Below, one piece after another: positions 1 to 10,044 of a DNA stretch of 46,220 bases (positions are counted from its first letter, which is position 1; each line of letters opens with the position of its first letter). The notes beneath the pieces were generated by a model. It saw only the letters and a list, made by a program, of their open reading frames with translations, was not told the DNA's origin and made no database searches. This DNA is from Carex sylvatica (lineage: Eukaryota > Streptophyta > Magnoliopsida > Poales > Cyperaceae): NCBI GenBank assembly GCA_964058845.1, contig CAXKVR010000353.1:1-46220 (forward strand), written 5' to 3'. A program made the translations under genes and the position numbers.

Positions 1-215
1 CTACTAAATGCCTTGATTTCGCCTCATATACAACAATTCTGCCTCCAGCTAAATGCCTTGATTCCGCATCTTTTATTGATGCCTTGATTTCGCCTCATAT
101 ACAATAATTCTGCCTCCTGCTAAATGCCTTGATTTCGCATCTTTTATTGATGTCTTGATTTTGCCTCATATACAACAATAACCTTACTTGATGCCTTGAT
201 TTCTTCCCCAACTGC
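1..215. repeat. Short tandem array, ~71-bp period
   Basis: The phrase ATGCCTTGATT recurs at about 8, 54, 79, 124, 150 (as ATGTCTTGATT) and 190. It is followed alternately by CGCCTCATATAC and CGCATCTTTTATTG, giving a composite unit of about 71 bp. The array is cut by the window edge. I see no coding content and cannot say whether it belongs to a longer satellite. Confidence 0.75.
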
Positions 216-842
216 CTTGATTTGGAGAGATCTGTGATTTGGAGGGGCGCGGAGGGGTGCTAGGACGCACGAAGAAGTGCCGGAAGGGGATGCACAGAGA
301 AGCGCCTAGACTCGCCTGAAGAGGTTTGCACGAACGATTTGAAGAGGAGGTGGTTTTGAACTGGAGGCATACGGTGAAAAATAACAAATTAATTTTATGA
401 AGGGTAAATTAGAAATACAGAAATACGTATCTAAAACAGAATTTTTCAGATTATTTTTAATAAAAAAGTATAAAAATTATATAAGAATGACAATCTCACA
501 ATTTAAGAGGTTTTGTAGTGACAATCTCACAATTTTCTCTTTTAGGGGAAATACTATTGCCTGTTATGTGTTTGTTGGTTTAAAGGATCAATAGAGGGGG
601 TTTGTATCTTGTTAAAGTAATTTAAAATTTGAGTTTATTTAAAATCAAATAAATTCTAAGAATAATTTAAGTCAATTTAATTTACGAACAAATTACTAAA
701 GAGCTGACAAATTTTGTGATTCGTAATGAATGATCCATAATTTTACAAATTGACTTAAAATTTGAGTAATTTTGGAAGGTAAGATGGAGCATATCTATGT
801 AAGAGGTTTGGATGGTGCTGATGAAAAAAGAGTACTTAAATT
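216..842. other. Intergenic; no gene recognised
   Basis: Bases 225–370 are more G/C-rich than their surroundings, and the minus strand has a 67-codon open frame there. Its translation resembles nothing I know. The rest is A/T-rich and featureless. Confidence 0.4.
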
Positions 843-1018
843 AGAGCGGAGTAGATTTGATGAATATCAGATTTATTTTTAAGTTTGACAGACTTAAAGT
901 ATGTTTTTTTTTACGATCTGTGAGTAAGAAAATTAAAGTGAATGTGCACGAATATTAAAGTGAAGCACATGAATCATAAAGCAGATCATATCGAACCTAC
1001 TCCGCTCTACACTAAAAA
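843..1018. mobile_element. Small inverted-repeat element (MITE)
   Basis: AGAGCGGAGTAG at 843 is mirrored by CTACTCCGCTCT ending at 1018. The inverted similarity continues inward for about 30 bp (GATTTGATGAATATCAGAT against ATCATATCGAA). The terminal motif CGGAGTAGGTTCGAT resembles the ends of the elements at 11691 and 39920, so all three may be one family. No transposase and no clear target duplication are visible. Confidence 0.55.
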
Positions 1019-1351
1019 TAGAAATAGAGGGAAATTTATAAAAGAGGAAGACTCCGCGACAAAAAAAATTTATATTTAGAGACAAAGATATAGCCATGTT
1101 AGAATGTGGGTTTTAAAGACATTATTTTTTTTTAGTAAAGATTGGAAATTAAGACACCCAACTATTTAATATTCACAAATGGGTTACTTTATTTGGATTT
1201 TGAACCTGTAACCTTCCACACAGAGGACTTTAAAATATTAATAATATTTATTAAACTTTAGTAACTTTTATTTATATATTTCAGTCCATCACACAATATA
1301 TTAAATATGTATTTGTAATTTAGTAGTTAAAATTTCATTTTGTGATTATGA

Positions 1352-1370
1352 CGATTTGAGTTCAAATTCT
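1352..1370. repeat. Target-site duplication, left copy (19 bp)
   Basis: CGATTTGAGTTCAAATTCT directly abuts the poly-T end of the LINE. An identical copy lies at 3562–3580. Confidence 0.92.
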
Positions 1371-3561
1371 TTTTTTTTTTTTTTGAGAGAAGTGGCATTG
1401 CCATCGATTTTCATTAACATGAAAATCAAATTTTTACAGAGTATTACCGTTACCACTAAGATGGAACCACACGTATCACAAAATACTTACAAAAAGTACC
1501 TAACATCGAATAACCACATAAAGACCAACAACACATCGAAACCTACAAACAACAAACCAGAAAAGCACACAAAACAAAATATAACAGCAACTATAAAAGT
1601 AGAAATTAGCATTTAAGACCCTCCATCTTCCATAGACTCCCAAGGCACCATCTGCAATCCATCATTATCATCCAAAGAAGTCCTGCCTCCATTCGTAAGG
1701 ATTGTAACCTGTACATCCCCCATGAAAATAACCAGCGTTGTACCTAATAGGTCATTCACATCACAAGACATAATAAGTTTTAGTTGCTCAATTAAATATG
1801 TTTTCTGCTGAGAAGTCCAAAAGAGGGCAAGTGAAATAATCTTTGAACCTAAAGCTTGAATATTTAAAATATTAGCATTACGAAACACAATCCTGTTGCG
1901 ATCCAACCAAAGAGACCATAGAACTGCCCCACATATCATTTCTACAAATTAGCATCCTTCAATGGTATACAATAATCAAGTTCCCATAACTGTCCTACAG
2001 TAGTACTATCAAACACAAAATTATTAAAAGTAGCTATCCAAGACCAAATTGAGTGTGCCACCGGACATGTAACAAAAAGATGATCCACCGACTCCAACTC
2101 AGGACAATAGACACATCACTGATCACCTTGCCAACCACGATTACCTAAATTAACCTTGGTCAAAACTCTGTTCTGCTGCTTGAGAAGCCATAAAAAAAAA
2201 AATATTTTTAAAGGAATATGAGCTTTCCAAATACCATCAAAACTATCACATAGTACCCCACCAAATTCTAACCAACTGTATAACAAATTGACAGTAAACT
2301 GATCATGCGAAGTCCATTGTCACCTAATCTGATCCAAATTATCACTTAAATGAAAATTATGAAATTGATTTACTAAGGAAACCCATTCCATAAGAGATGA
2401 ACCATTCAATTGTCTACATAAAAGAATATTGGCCCCATTATTATGAAACACCTGAGAAACCAAAATATCTCGATCATACACAATCTGAAATAAATGAGGA
2501 TAAATATCAGCTAAAGGAATGTCACCTAATCATCGATCCAACTAAAATCTCACTACAATACCTGATCCTATATTCCAATCAGAACTAACTCTCACAATTG
2601 GTATAAGTGTAAGAATAGCTTTCCATAAGGCGAACTTAATTCCTACCTCACCTGTTAACGAATGTTTATCAATTGAAATCCTTTTCCAAGTACCCTGTTA
2701 TTGAGACTCATAGAATCTCCACAACCATTTAGCAATCAAAGCCAAATTCATTTTATATAAATCTGAAACACCAAGACCACCCTGTTTCTTACTACAGCAT
2801 ACTCTATCCCACACTATAAGGGAATCTTTTTTTTCCGAATAGTATTCCCTCCATACCATAAAAATTTATGACGAAGCCTATCAATTTTGTATCTAATTTT
2901 ACTAGGCATCTTATACAATGACAACTAATATAAAGGTATAGCAGACACCACGGCATTCAAAAGGGTAACTCTCCTCCATAGACAATAGTTTACCCTTCCA
3001 AGTTTGTAACCTTTTTCAGTTTTCTCAACTAAAGGTAACCAATCGCTGACCTGTAATTTTTTTCAGTGTAAATGAACCCCTAAATAAGTAATAGATAATT
3101 TGATAAGTTTACATCCTAATTTATTGGCCAATAAATGACCCACTGCCTCACTAATAGGTAATGGGACCATCTCACTTTTATCAAAGTTCACCTTCAAACC
3201 TGACAAATTTTCAAAGCATAACAACAGCCACTTTAATTAAAGTAATAATCATTTTCCTGTCAGCACGTAAAAGCAATAGCGTATCATCAGCGAACTGTAA
3301 ATTCAATACCTGACCTACACTTGCGAAATCCCCCAAACCTTGTAAAAGACCTGCTGTTTGAAGGTTTTGTAACATTATATTTAAAACGTCAGCCACTAAA
3401 TTAAAAAGGAGGGGTGAAAGTGGATCCCCTTGTCATAACCCTCGTTTGCAGTGAAAATAAGCACCCAGGTCTCCATTAATATTAATGCAAGTCTTACTAC
3501 TAACAAGTAATGCCTTAATCCAGAATATAAATCTCTCCCCAAAATTCCTTAAGTTTAACAC
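1371..3561 (-). mobile_element. 5'-truncated LINE (L1-type non-LTR retrotransposon)
   Basis: The element is read on the minus strand. A run of 14 T at 1371–1384 is the poly-A tail, and 3561 is the truncated 5' end. Perfect 19-bp target duplications flank both sides (1352–1370 and 3562–3580), as expected for target-primed reverse transcription. Inside are remnants of the reverse transcriptase and the C-terminal zf-RVT region of a plant LINE ORF2. About 2.2 kb of the 3' half remains, so it cannot move itself. The intact duplications suggest a moderately recent insertion despite several stop codons. Confidence 0.93.
1613..3561 (-). pseudogene. LINE ORF2 remnant: reverse transcriptase + zf-RVT
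   Basis: Minus-strand translation in order: (1) from about 3545, the palm of the reverse transcriptase with the block QGDPLSPLLFNLVADVL (about 3380–3435), in which the preceding Arg codon is now TGA; (2) the FADD catalytic box at about 3270–3290; (3) after several frame breaks, a zf-RVT region at about 2020–2130 with C-x2-C ... H-x4-C spacing (CVYC, SVDHLFVTC); (4) the C-terminal LWSLWLDRNRIVF block near 1890–1930. The two catalytic aspartates remain, but stops and frameshifts make it non-functional. The endonuclease domain and ORF1 are absent through truncation. Confidence 0.88.
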
Positions 3562-3580
3562 CGATTTGAGTTCAAATTCT
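3562..3580. repeat. Target-site duplication, right copy (19 bp)
   Basis: It is identical to 1352–1370 and marks the truncated 5' end of the LINE. Confidence 0.92.
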
Positions 3581-4677
3581 AGTAACTAAACATTATTTTA
3601 CGTTTCAATCCATCCAATTTTTTAAGTTTTGTCTATGATTAATTAAAAAATTGAACACAAAAAATTGATTAAATTTTAATAGAGATCTAATGGTTTGGAC
3701 CAACTTTGTCTTCCCCTACCCCCTAAAATTTTATTTCCTCCCCTCTGGTATATTGATTTGTAATTTGGGTTAAATTTAGAGTCAAAATTAGAATAAATTC
3801 ATTGTTATGATTGAAAATTAGTATAGAATTCAGAACATTGAAAATTAGAAGTTAGAGCATTGAAAATCATAAATTAAAACATTATTATTTTTATTTAGTA
3901 TCTGATTAGCTAATAAATTTAAACTCAATTCGCTATTTGTTACTCTTTGACGAAAATCTTGAATCCGACATTAGTGACATTGTGATCTATATAAAAGGTC
4001 AAAAAGGTTATGACATGAATACTTAAAAATCACCCAACATCGTAAAACCTACAAGGAGAAAGAAACATACAATGATACAAACCCCACAACCAAAGCACTT
4101 TATAATAGAATATGTTGAAAAAAAAAAGATAATACAGTCGTGGCAAAATCTAGACGGGGCTCGTCAAAATTAATAAATTAACGCGAGACATATATTTTGT
4201 TACGATCTAAGATAACGTGTATGAAATTCGTTTTAATTTTAAGAGATAATCAACTTCCAATGAAGCAATCTGAAAGAATAATGATGAAGTTTTACCAATA
4301 TTTTAATCAGTCATAATTCATAAAACAATTCTCAAATTAATTCTGTCAAATTTAATATGCACTTCATTTAAATGATAAAAAAAAACATATATAATTCTAT
4401 GTTTTTAATTTCTAATAATTATTGCGTTGGTTGTTAAAAGATGATAGATAACAATCAAAATATGCATTCAGTTGAAAAAGAAGAAAAGCAAGATCATTTA
4501 TATTTTCAGAGGCGAATTTATGTATAGCTTAAGGGGTGCTTAGTCACTCTAATAATATCTTTTTCAATTATGTGTATTAAAATTTAATTTAATTTTTATT
4601 TTTTTATAAAGTTTTAATATAGTTCAGTTCCTCATAAATTATTATGTGTATTTGTAGCATAGTATCTCAAATTTTGA
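3581..4677. other. Intergenic, A/T-rich
   Basis: I see no gene. Around 3890–3980 the phrase TCTGATTAGCTAATAAATTT resembles stretches near 13425 and 36340, so it is probably a degraded dispersed repeat. Confidence 0.4.
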
Positions 4678-4935
4678 GAGATCCAGACTCTGTGCGTGTG
4701 GAGAGAGAAAAGAAATAAGTCGATTGGAGCAGAAATCTATTGTCACAAAAGACTAATTATAATTTCAAGTTGTTATTGTGAAAATTTGAGTTCAAAAATT
4801 GACCATGCATTGTGTTTTTAGTTACTTCAGGAGATCCAGACTGTGTGTGTGGATAGAGAACAAATAAGATGATTGAAGCACGTCTACTGTCACAAAAAGC
4901 TGGTTATAAATTTTAATTTGTTATTATGGAGACAT
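4678..4935. repeat. Diverged ~150-bp direct repeat, two copies
   Basis: Copy 1 starts at 4678 (GAGATCCAGACTCTGTG) and copy 2 at 4831 (GAGATCCAGACTGTGTG). Each runs through a TGTCACAAAA motif and a TTGTTATTRTG stretch for about 105–110 bp. The divergence suggests an old local duplication. Confidence 0.65.
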
Positions 4936-5709
4936 TTTTTTGAAAACTTGGTAGTTGCTATAAAGTGTATTATGAAGACTTAGAGTTCAAATTCTGACTA
5001 TGTATTAATCATTTTTTTTTAATTTAGTTCTCTTATCTAAATTTTCTAGTTACACATATATTAATAAAAATTATAAGAAAATTGAGGTAGTAAATTAATG
5101 TTTAATAGTGTGTGGTGGTGTGCTCTATAAAGCACAATTGGAATCTAAAGTCGCTATTGTAACATTGTTAAGTTGGCAACCTAAAAGGTGGTCAAATAGA
5201 ACACCCAATAGAACCCAAAAGCACAAAGAGACACCACTATCCATCCTTTTTTATTTCTAAAAAGGAATTCTATGTACATGACATGAACACAAATAGTTCA
5301 AAAAGCCCCAAAAGCCGCCATTTTAGACGCCTTTCCGTCTAAAAATTGTTTAGTTAGGCTAAAACATGATGAGCATCTTCTTTGGTGCTAATGCTTTAAG
5401 TTTGACCGTTTGTTGAAATGAGGTACCTAAAAACCAATTTGACCTTATTCTGAGCTGCACTTGATTAGATCTAAGTTTACTTTGTTTAGGTAAATTATGT
5501 ATGTAACTTATAAAATATTGTTTTGTGCTGTCCTTTTCATTTTTGACCCCTATCAATTTTGATTTTTATTATTGAGAATAGTAGTAAAAGACAATATGTT
5601 TTCTATGAAAAGTAGCATATTCAAAATTCAAATGAGAAATTTTTTATGAATATTATAATTTAGCATGCCATAAACCTCCATCTTTCTCTCAAATTGATTT
5701 TGATTATCA
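4936..5709. other. Intergenic, A/T-rich
   Basis: No gene, RNA or element boundary is recognisable. A 65-codon minus-strand frame at 5359–5556 has no recognisable motif and I read it as chance. Confidence 0.4.
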
Positions 5710-6010
5710 TTTTATATTAGAGAAATTAAAATTGTGTTTATTTTTATATACGTCTTTAATAAAATTACGATATTAAAATTCAGTTTGTCGATAAATCTAT
5801 TGGAAAATAATAGTCTGAATCAAATTGATACAAATTTAAATTTTACATTAGAGAAAAGTGTGTTTATTTTGATTAAAATTTTATGTTAGAGAAAATTGGG
5901 TTTATTTTTATATACGTCTTTAATAAAATTACGATATCAAAATTCATCGATCGATAAATTTATTAGAGAATAATAGTCCGGACCAAATTGATATAAATTT
6001 AAATTTAAGG
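5710..6010. repeat. Direct tandem duplication, period ~164 bp
   Basis: TTTATTTTTATATACGTCTT occurs at about 5737 and again at about 5901. The following ~100 bp (AATAAAATTACGATAT..., then AATAATAGTC, then CAAATTGATA) match with scattered differences. Confidence 0.75.
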
Positions 6011-6218
6011 GACCAAGATAGAAAGTTGGTAATACTAGTAAGTCATTAACTTATGATTTGTGGTTAGCTCTGTTTATAGAAAATATCAAGGTTTATAATT
6101 CTTTGTTCAAACTCATCAACAAAGCAATAAATGAGAGAAAGGGGACAGTTCACCATATGCTAGCTCACAATTGAGATAGAGATTTATACTTTAAATAAAT
6201 GGATAATTTTAGTATATA

Positions 6219-6850
6219 TCTCTCCTCCTCCTTATTAAGGAGCTTAATGTCTAGATTATGCAAGGGTTCTGATTTATTATTATTTTTTTAAAGAATGCTC
6301 AGCCGTTGAATTTTCAGATCGCACATAGATGAAATTTTCAAATTATGTGCTTCAACACTTAAGCATGCACTGGTCGCGCCACATATAATCCCAGCGCCCG
6401 TAGGCGCCTGTGCTGTGGACCGCACCTGTGCACCGCGCACTCTTTTTTTCTGCTGAAGGCGGGATTCAAACCCAGTTGGGTTCTGTTGGTGTCAAAATTC
6501 TTACCACTACACTAGAGTTCACATGTGTTATCTTATAGATAAATATAATATTTAACTATTTTTCTCTACAAATTTGATTTAAATTATAATTATATAAATA
6601 TCATATATAAAATAAATATATATATATATATTAATAGCCGTATCGTATCTTTCATTTTTGAAAATTGCCGTATCGCCATATCTGTATAAGTATTATTATT
6701 GCTTTGAGATTTGTGCAGCACGTATTTGAACGGTTGATTTTCAAAAAGATCACGCAAATAATGAAATAATGAAACGCTTAATCTTCTTCATTTTATAATA
6801 TTTTTAATAAAATAATCTATTTTCGTTGCAACGTACGGGTACGATGCTAG
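6219..6850 (+). mobile_element. Non-autonomous Helitron, 632 bp
   Basis: It begins with TC after an A (…AGTATATA|TCTCTCC) and ends in CTAG before a T. The plant Helitron 3' signature GTTGCAACGTACGGGTAC lies just upstream of the end. There are no terminal inverted repeats and no target duplication, as expected for A|T insertion. Exact boundaries are confirmed by the empty site at about 6916–6930, where AGTATATA runs straight into TCTATACAT. It has no Rep/helicase coding capacity. A G/C-rich block (6370–6450) and a tRNA-like segment lie inside, so it may have captured sequence. Confidence 0.9.
6448..6525 (-). mobile_element. tRNA-related (SINE-head-like) segment inside the Helitron
   Basis: On the minus strand, TAGTGTAGTGGT (6503–6514) fits a pol III A box and GGTTTGAATCC (6462–6472) fits a B box. 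The spacing is about 30 bp, as in a tRNA-derived SINE head. The segment does not fold as an intact tRNA. No SINE target duplication or simple-repeat tail is clear. It may be a captured SINE fragment or a tRNA-like motif carried by the Helitron family. Confidence 0.45.
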
Positions 6851-6945
6851 TCTATACATGGATAAATAAATGGATAAATGTTGCTTTTCCTAACTTTAAA
6901 TAAATGGATAATTTTAGTATATATCTATACATTATATTTTAGCTT

Positions 6946-7363
6946 GAGGAGGGATCCAATTACACCATTTTATGGTGACACATCTTAACACCATATTTTT
7001 ATAAGTTATTTTTGCAATTTTAAAATTCAAATAGTCGATCCAAACCGTTCAACATGATGTGCATGTTAAAATGTGCTTGAAAACCAAATTTTGTTTTTTT
7101 AGAAATTTATTACTATTTTTTTTGAATTTTTTAAAATTGTTATTTTTCAATGGTCCAAAATTGCATGAAAACAATAATTTTGTAACATCTTAATAAATAC
7201 TAAAAAAATTTCAAAAAATGTAAAATTTGGTCTCCAAGCACATTTTAATATGGATATTATGTGGAACAGTTTGGATCGTCTATTTAGATTTTAAAATCAC
7301 AAAAATGACTTATAAAAATATGGTGTCAAGATGTGTCACTATAAAATAGTGTAATTGGATCCC
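6946..7363. mobile_element. Foldback element A, 9-bp TSD
   Basis: The element is one long imperfect palindrome. GGGATCCAATTACACCATTT on the left mirrors the right end, and the arms meet near 7150. A 9-bp duplication TTTTAGCTT flanks it (6937–6945 and 7364–7372). The arms contain the family core (CCAAACCGTTCAACATGAT, then the GTGCTTG..ACCAAATTTT box, then TACTATTTTTTT). Terminal inverted repeats plus a 9-bp duplication point to a Mutator-type non-autonomous element. No coding sequence. Confidence 0.85.
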
Positions 7364-7372
7364 TTTTAGCTT

Positions 7373-7974
7373 AAGGTTTATATAATTAATATAGTTGATT
7401 TTTTAAAGAATTGAAAATCCATCTTTATTGATAATATCAAATTGAGTATTTTTTTTTTTCATATCTCCTGATAAGTAAACTGGCAACAATAATTTCAATT
7501 TTTCTGAATAAAAAAATGTTTTTGTAGAATAATGTTGAACGTAAATATTTATTTTCTTAATTTCTGAGTCATTTAAAGCGTCTTAGTTTGTATCAAGAAT
7601 AATTTAATATTCTTACAAAAGTCATACTCTCAGATTTTAGGAGCTTTGCTCCAGCGAGGACCGAAGACTATATACCGATTTTTTTTCAAAGTATTAGAAA
7701 ATAATAAATTAATTCAGTAGCATTATGTTTTTTTTTTAATATTATGAATAAAATATTGGGATTATAGAAAATATAGAAGAAAAAATTGTGATTTCACATG
7801 AAGGAAACTCTATGATATTACAGTTTTTCATTTATTTTTTTTTGCCGAGAGAAAAAAATAAAGGCAAGACAGATAATTTTAGATCGATATTAAATTTAAG
7901 GTCTAATTCAGACCGTTCCGTTAAAAAAAATCTAAAATGACGGTCCTGATCAAAGAATAGCTCTTTTTAAGGCG
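7373..7974. other. Intergenic, A/T-rich
   Basis: No gene is seen. A short G/C-richer phrase at 7640–7670 (GGAGCTTTGCTCCAGCGAGG) has no evident role. Confidence 0.35.
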
Positions 7975-8272
7975 ACACTTTACTCATTTGCTAACAATTT
8001 GTTCATTACTGGACCGAGTTATTAACGAGCTAGCTAGCTCGGCTAGGCATCAATTTGTGAATTTGTATGAATTTGTGTGCATTTTATACTGTCTAGTTTT
8101 ATCCAGCTCGGTTCAGCTCGATCCAAAAAGTTTGTGAAATTTATTTTCTTCTTAAAATAATATCCAGCCATACCTAACTCATCAGCTCGCTAACTAGCTT
8201 GAGCTGACTTATAACGATTTCAAGCTGAAGTTTTAGCTCGGATACCCTAGATCCAGCTCGTTGCCACCCCTA
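7975..8272 (-). mobile_element. hAT-like non-autonomous repeat, copy 1 (partial)
   Basis: Read on the minus strand it starts TAGGGGTGGCAACGAGC (end at 8272) and matches the elements at 25703–26159 and 39300–39680. Shared blocks include GATGCCTAGCCGAGCTA-like and AAATGCACACAAAT-like sequence and repeated GCTCG phrases. The TAGGGGTGGCAA end is typical of plant hAT MITEs. The other end is degraded near 7975. Confidence 0.6.
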
Positions 8273-8931
8273 CTCGTAACTCGTAATTAATTTAACAACG
8301 CACTTAAAACACCAATTTTATGCAAACAAAGTGGGACCTAGCAACTATTTCATGAGAAATTCCCATAACTGTGCATGGATGTGTTCTATGCACGGTCTCT
8401 AATATCTAAGCTGCTTTTAAATTTTCTCAAAAGTTAGATTACCTCTATTGAGTTTCATGTAAGTGAACTTCATGTAAGTCAAAGTCTAGGTGTTTAGATT
8501 ATCATCAAACGAAACCATTTTCATTTCTTAATCAAATGCTAATCTTGAAAAGATTCTAGGCTCTAAGGCTTTACCTAATAACTCGCTTTCAATCAGTCAA
8601 TTAGCATCCCATTTTTCTACAAAATCCTCCATATAAATTGGACTTTTAACAAGATTAGTCTACTGGATTAATAATTTAATATAGCTTTTGTCTTTTCTAG
8701 GGTTCTCGTTGATTACAGCTTCAAACCAACTACAGGAATTTGAACTCATGTTCTCTCAATTACAAAATAAAGCTTTAACTACTAGGCTACAAGCAAATAT
8801 TTAAAATTTATGAAAGGAGATGGGCTTTATAAAACGTTTTATAAAAAATTAAAATTCAAATAAATTTTAATATACATAATTAAAAATTTTAATCATAGGG
8901 TGGCTTAGCAGCTCCTAGAATATATTAAGAA
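8273..8931. other. Intergenic, A/T-rich
   Basis: I see no gene. Directly repeated phrases such as TTCATGTAAGT (8455–8480) are too short to interpret. Confidence 0.35.
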
Positions 8932-9180
8932 GGCTACGGTACTATGCATAGTGTATATTGATCTGCACTATGAATTAATATTATCATTTTCAAAGTTTCA
9001 ACAATTAATCTAAACCGTTAACATGATATCCGTATAAAAATGTACTTGTAGATCAAATTTCATAGTTTTAGGTACCATTTTTTATAGTTAGAAAATTACT
9101 TGATCTAAAGATTCTAGATCATTCAATAATAATGATTTTCTATCTATCTTAATTTATTTATTTTAAGTATATTTTTTTAT
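8932..9180. mobile_element. Foldback element K, right arm lost
   Basis: The left arm runs GGCTACGGTACTATGCAT, then CTAAACCGTTAACATGATAT, then GTACTTGTAGATCAAATTTC, matching the family core. The centre is palindromic around ATCTAAAGATTCTAGATC. The right arm breaks off after CTATCTATCTTAATTTA near 9160–9180. The end resembles that of element B (CTACTATGCATA). Confidence 0.6.
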
Positions 9181-9659
9181 ATAAAAATAATGTTGATAGA
9201 ACTAAAATTAACTATTTAAACTTCAAAAATAAAAATATTAATATGTAGTTCCTACCATATCTTCAATCTTAGAAAAATACCAAAAAGGTGTGTTTAAAAA
9301 GCATATGTATAGTGTGTGTGAGTTTGTGGTCTGTGTCTCTCTGGTGCTTACAAATTTAGAAAAATAATAAATAAGAAATCATGAATTAAGATTTTCATCA
9401 TTAATTCGACTGGGGAGTCAGGAGTGGGAATGTGATCATTTTTGGATAGATTGTAAAAAGGAGATATTTTGAATGGGTGCATATGCAAAAGCGTTTACAT
9501 AAAGTTTATGTCTACAATAAGTGCATTGATTGCCCTTTATCGATTTGAATACGGTCCCTCTAGATATACGGTTTTGAATCTTTTGATCCATTAATACCAC
9601 AAATATAGGTGCAATCATGATCCTTTTATTGTTATTATTTTTTTGGGGTACATATTTAC
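9181..9659. other. Intergenic, A/T-rich
   Basis: No gene is seen. A 60-codon minus-strand frame at 9436–9618 has no recognisable motif. Confidence 0.35.
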
Positions 9660-10044
9660 ATACCCCTAGAAGAACATTTAAAAAAAAAAAACCATAAATA
9701 AAAAATAATTTATCAAATCAAACTTGATTGCTTTAGTTTTTTACAAAAAAAAATATATAAGAACTGAGATGTCATTTCGGTCCGAAATTTTTATTTCTTT
9801 GGGACCGAGATGTTATTTCGGTCCGAACCGTTTTCACAAATTTCGATAAAAAATGATGTAGTTATTGGATAAAACTCATGAAAATACCTCAGACCGAAAT
9901 GACAATTTGATATGAGAGAAAAAAAATACTTTAGACTGACATGATATCTTGGTTCTTATGATTTTTGTAAAATTTAAAGTAATCAAGTTAATTTGATAAT
10001 TTTTTATTTATTTAAGGTTTCTAAAAAAATTTCATAGAAGAAGC
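9660..10044. mobile_element. Long-inverted-repeat (foldback) element
   Basis: The arms are about 110 bp. Left: from AGAAGAACATTT through ATCAAACTTGATTGCTTTAG to TAAGAACTGAGATGTCAT. Right: the complement, ending TTCATAGAAGAAGC near 10044. The loop (about 9775–9940) repeats the phrase ATTTCGGTCCGAA twice plus related AGACCGAAATGAC. It has no coding capacity, the exact ends are uncertain, and I could not settle a target duplication. Confidence 0.65.

Larger units (their letters stand above)
6188..6930. repeat. Tandem flank repeat preserving a Helitron empty site
   Basis: The stretch from ACTTTAAATAAATGG to AGTATATA occurs at about 6188–6218, beside the Helitron 5' end, and intact at about 6893–6923. 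In the second copy it continues directly into TCTATACAT, the sequence found just after the Helitron 3' end at 6851. The second copy is therefore an unoccupied paralogue of the insertion site. Confidence 0.85.

Noticed and set aside
1..215. CRISPR-like array
   Set aside because: The repeats are contiguous and variable without unique spacers, and the sequence is from a plant nuclear genome.
6462..6514. Functional tRNA gene
   Set aside because: A- and B-box-like motifs are present, but no cloverleaf with an acceptor stem and anticodon arm can be drawn.
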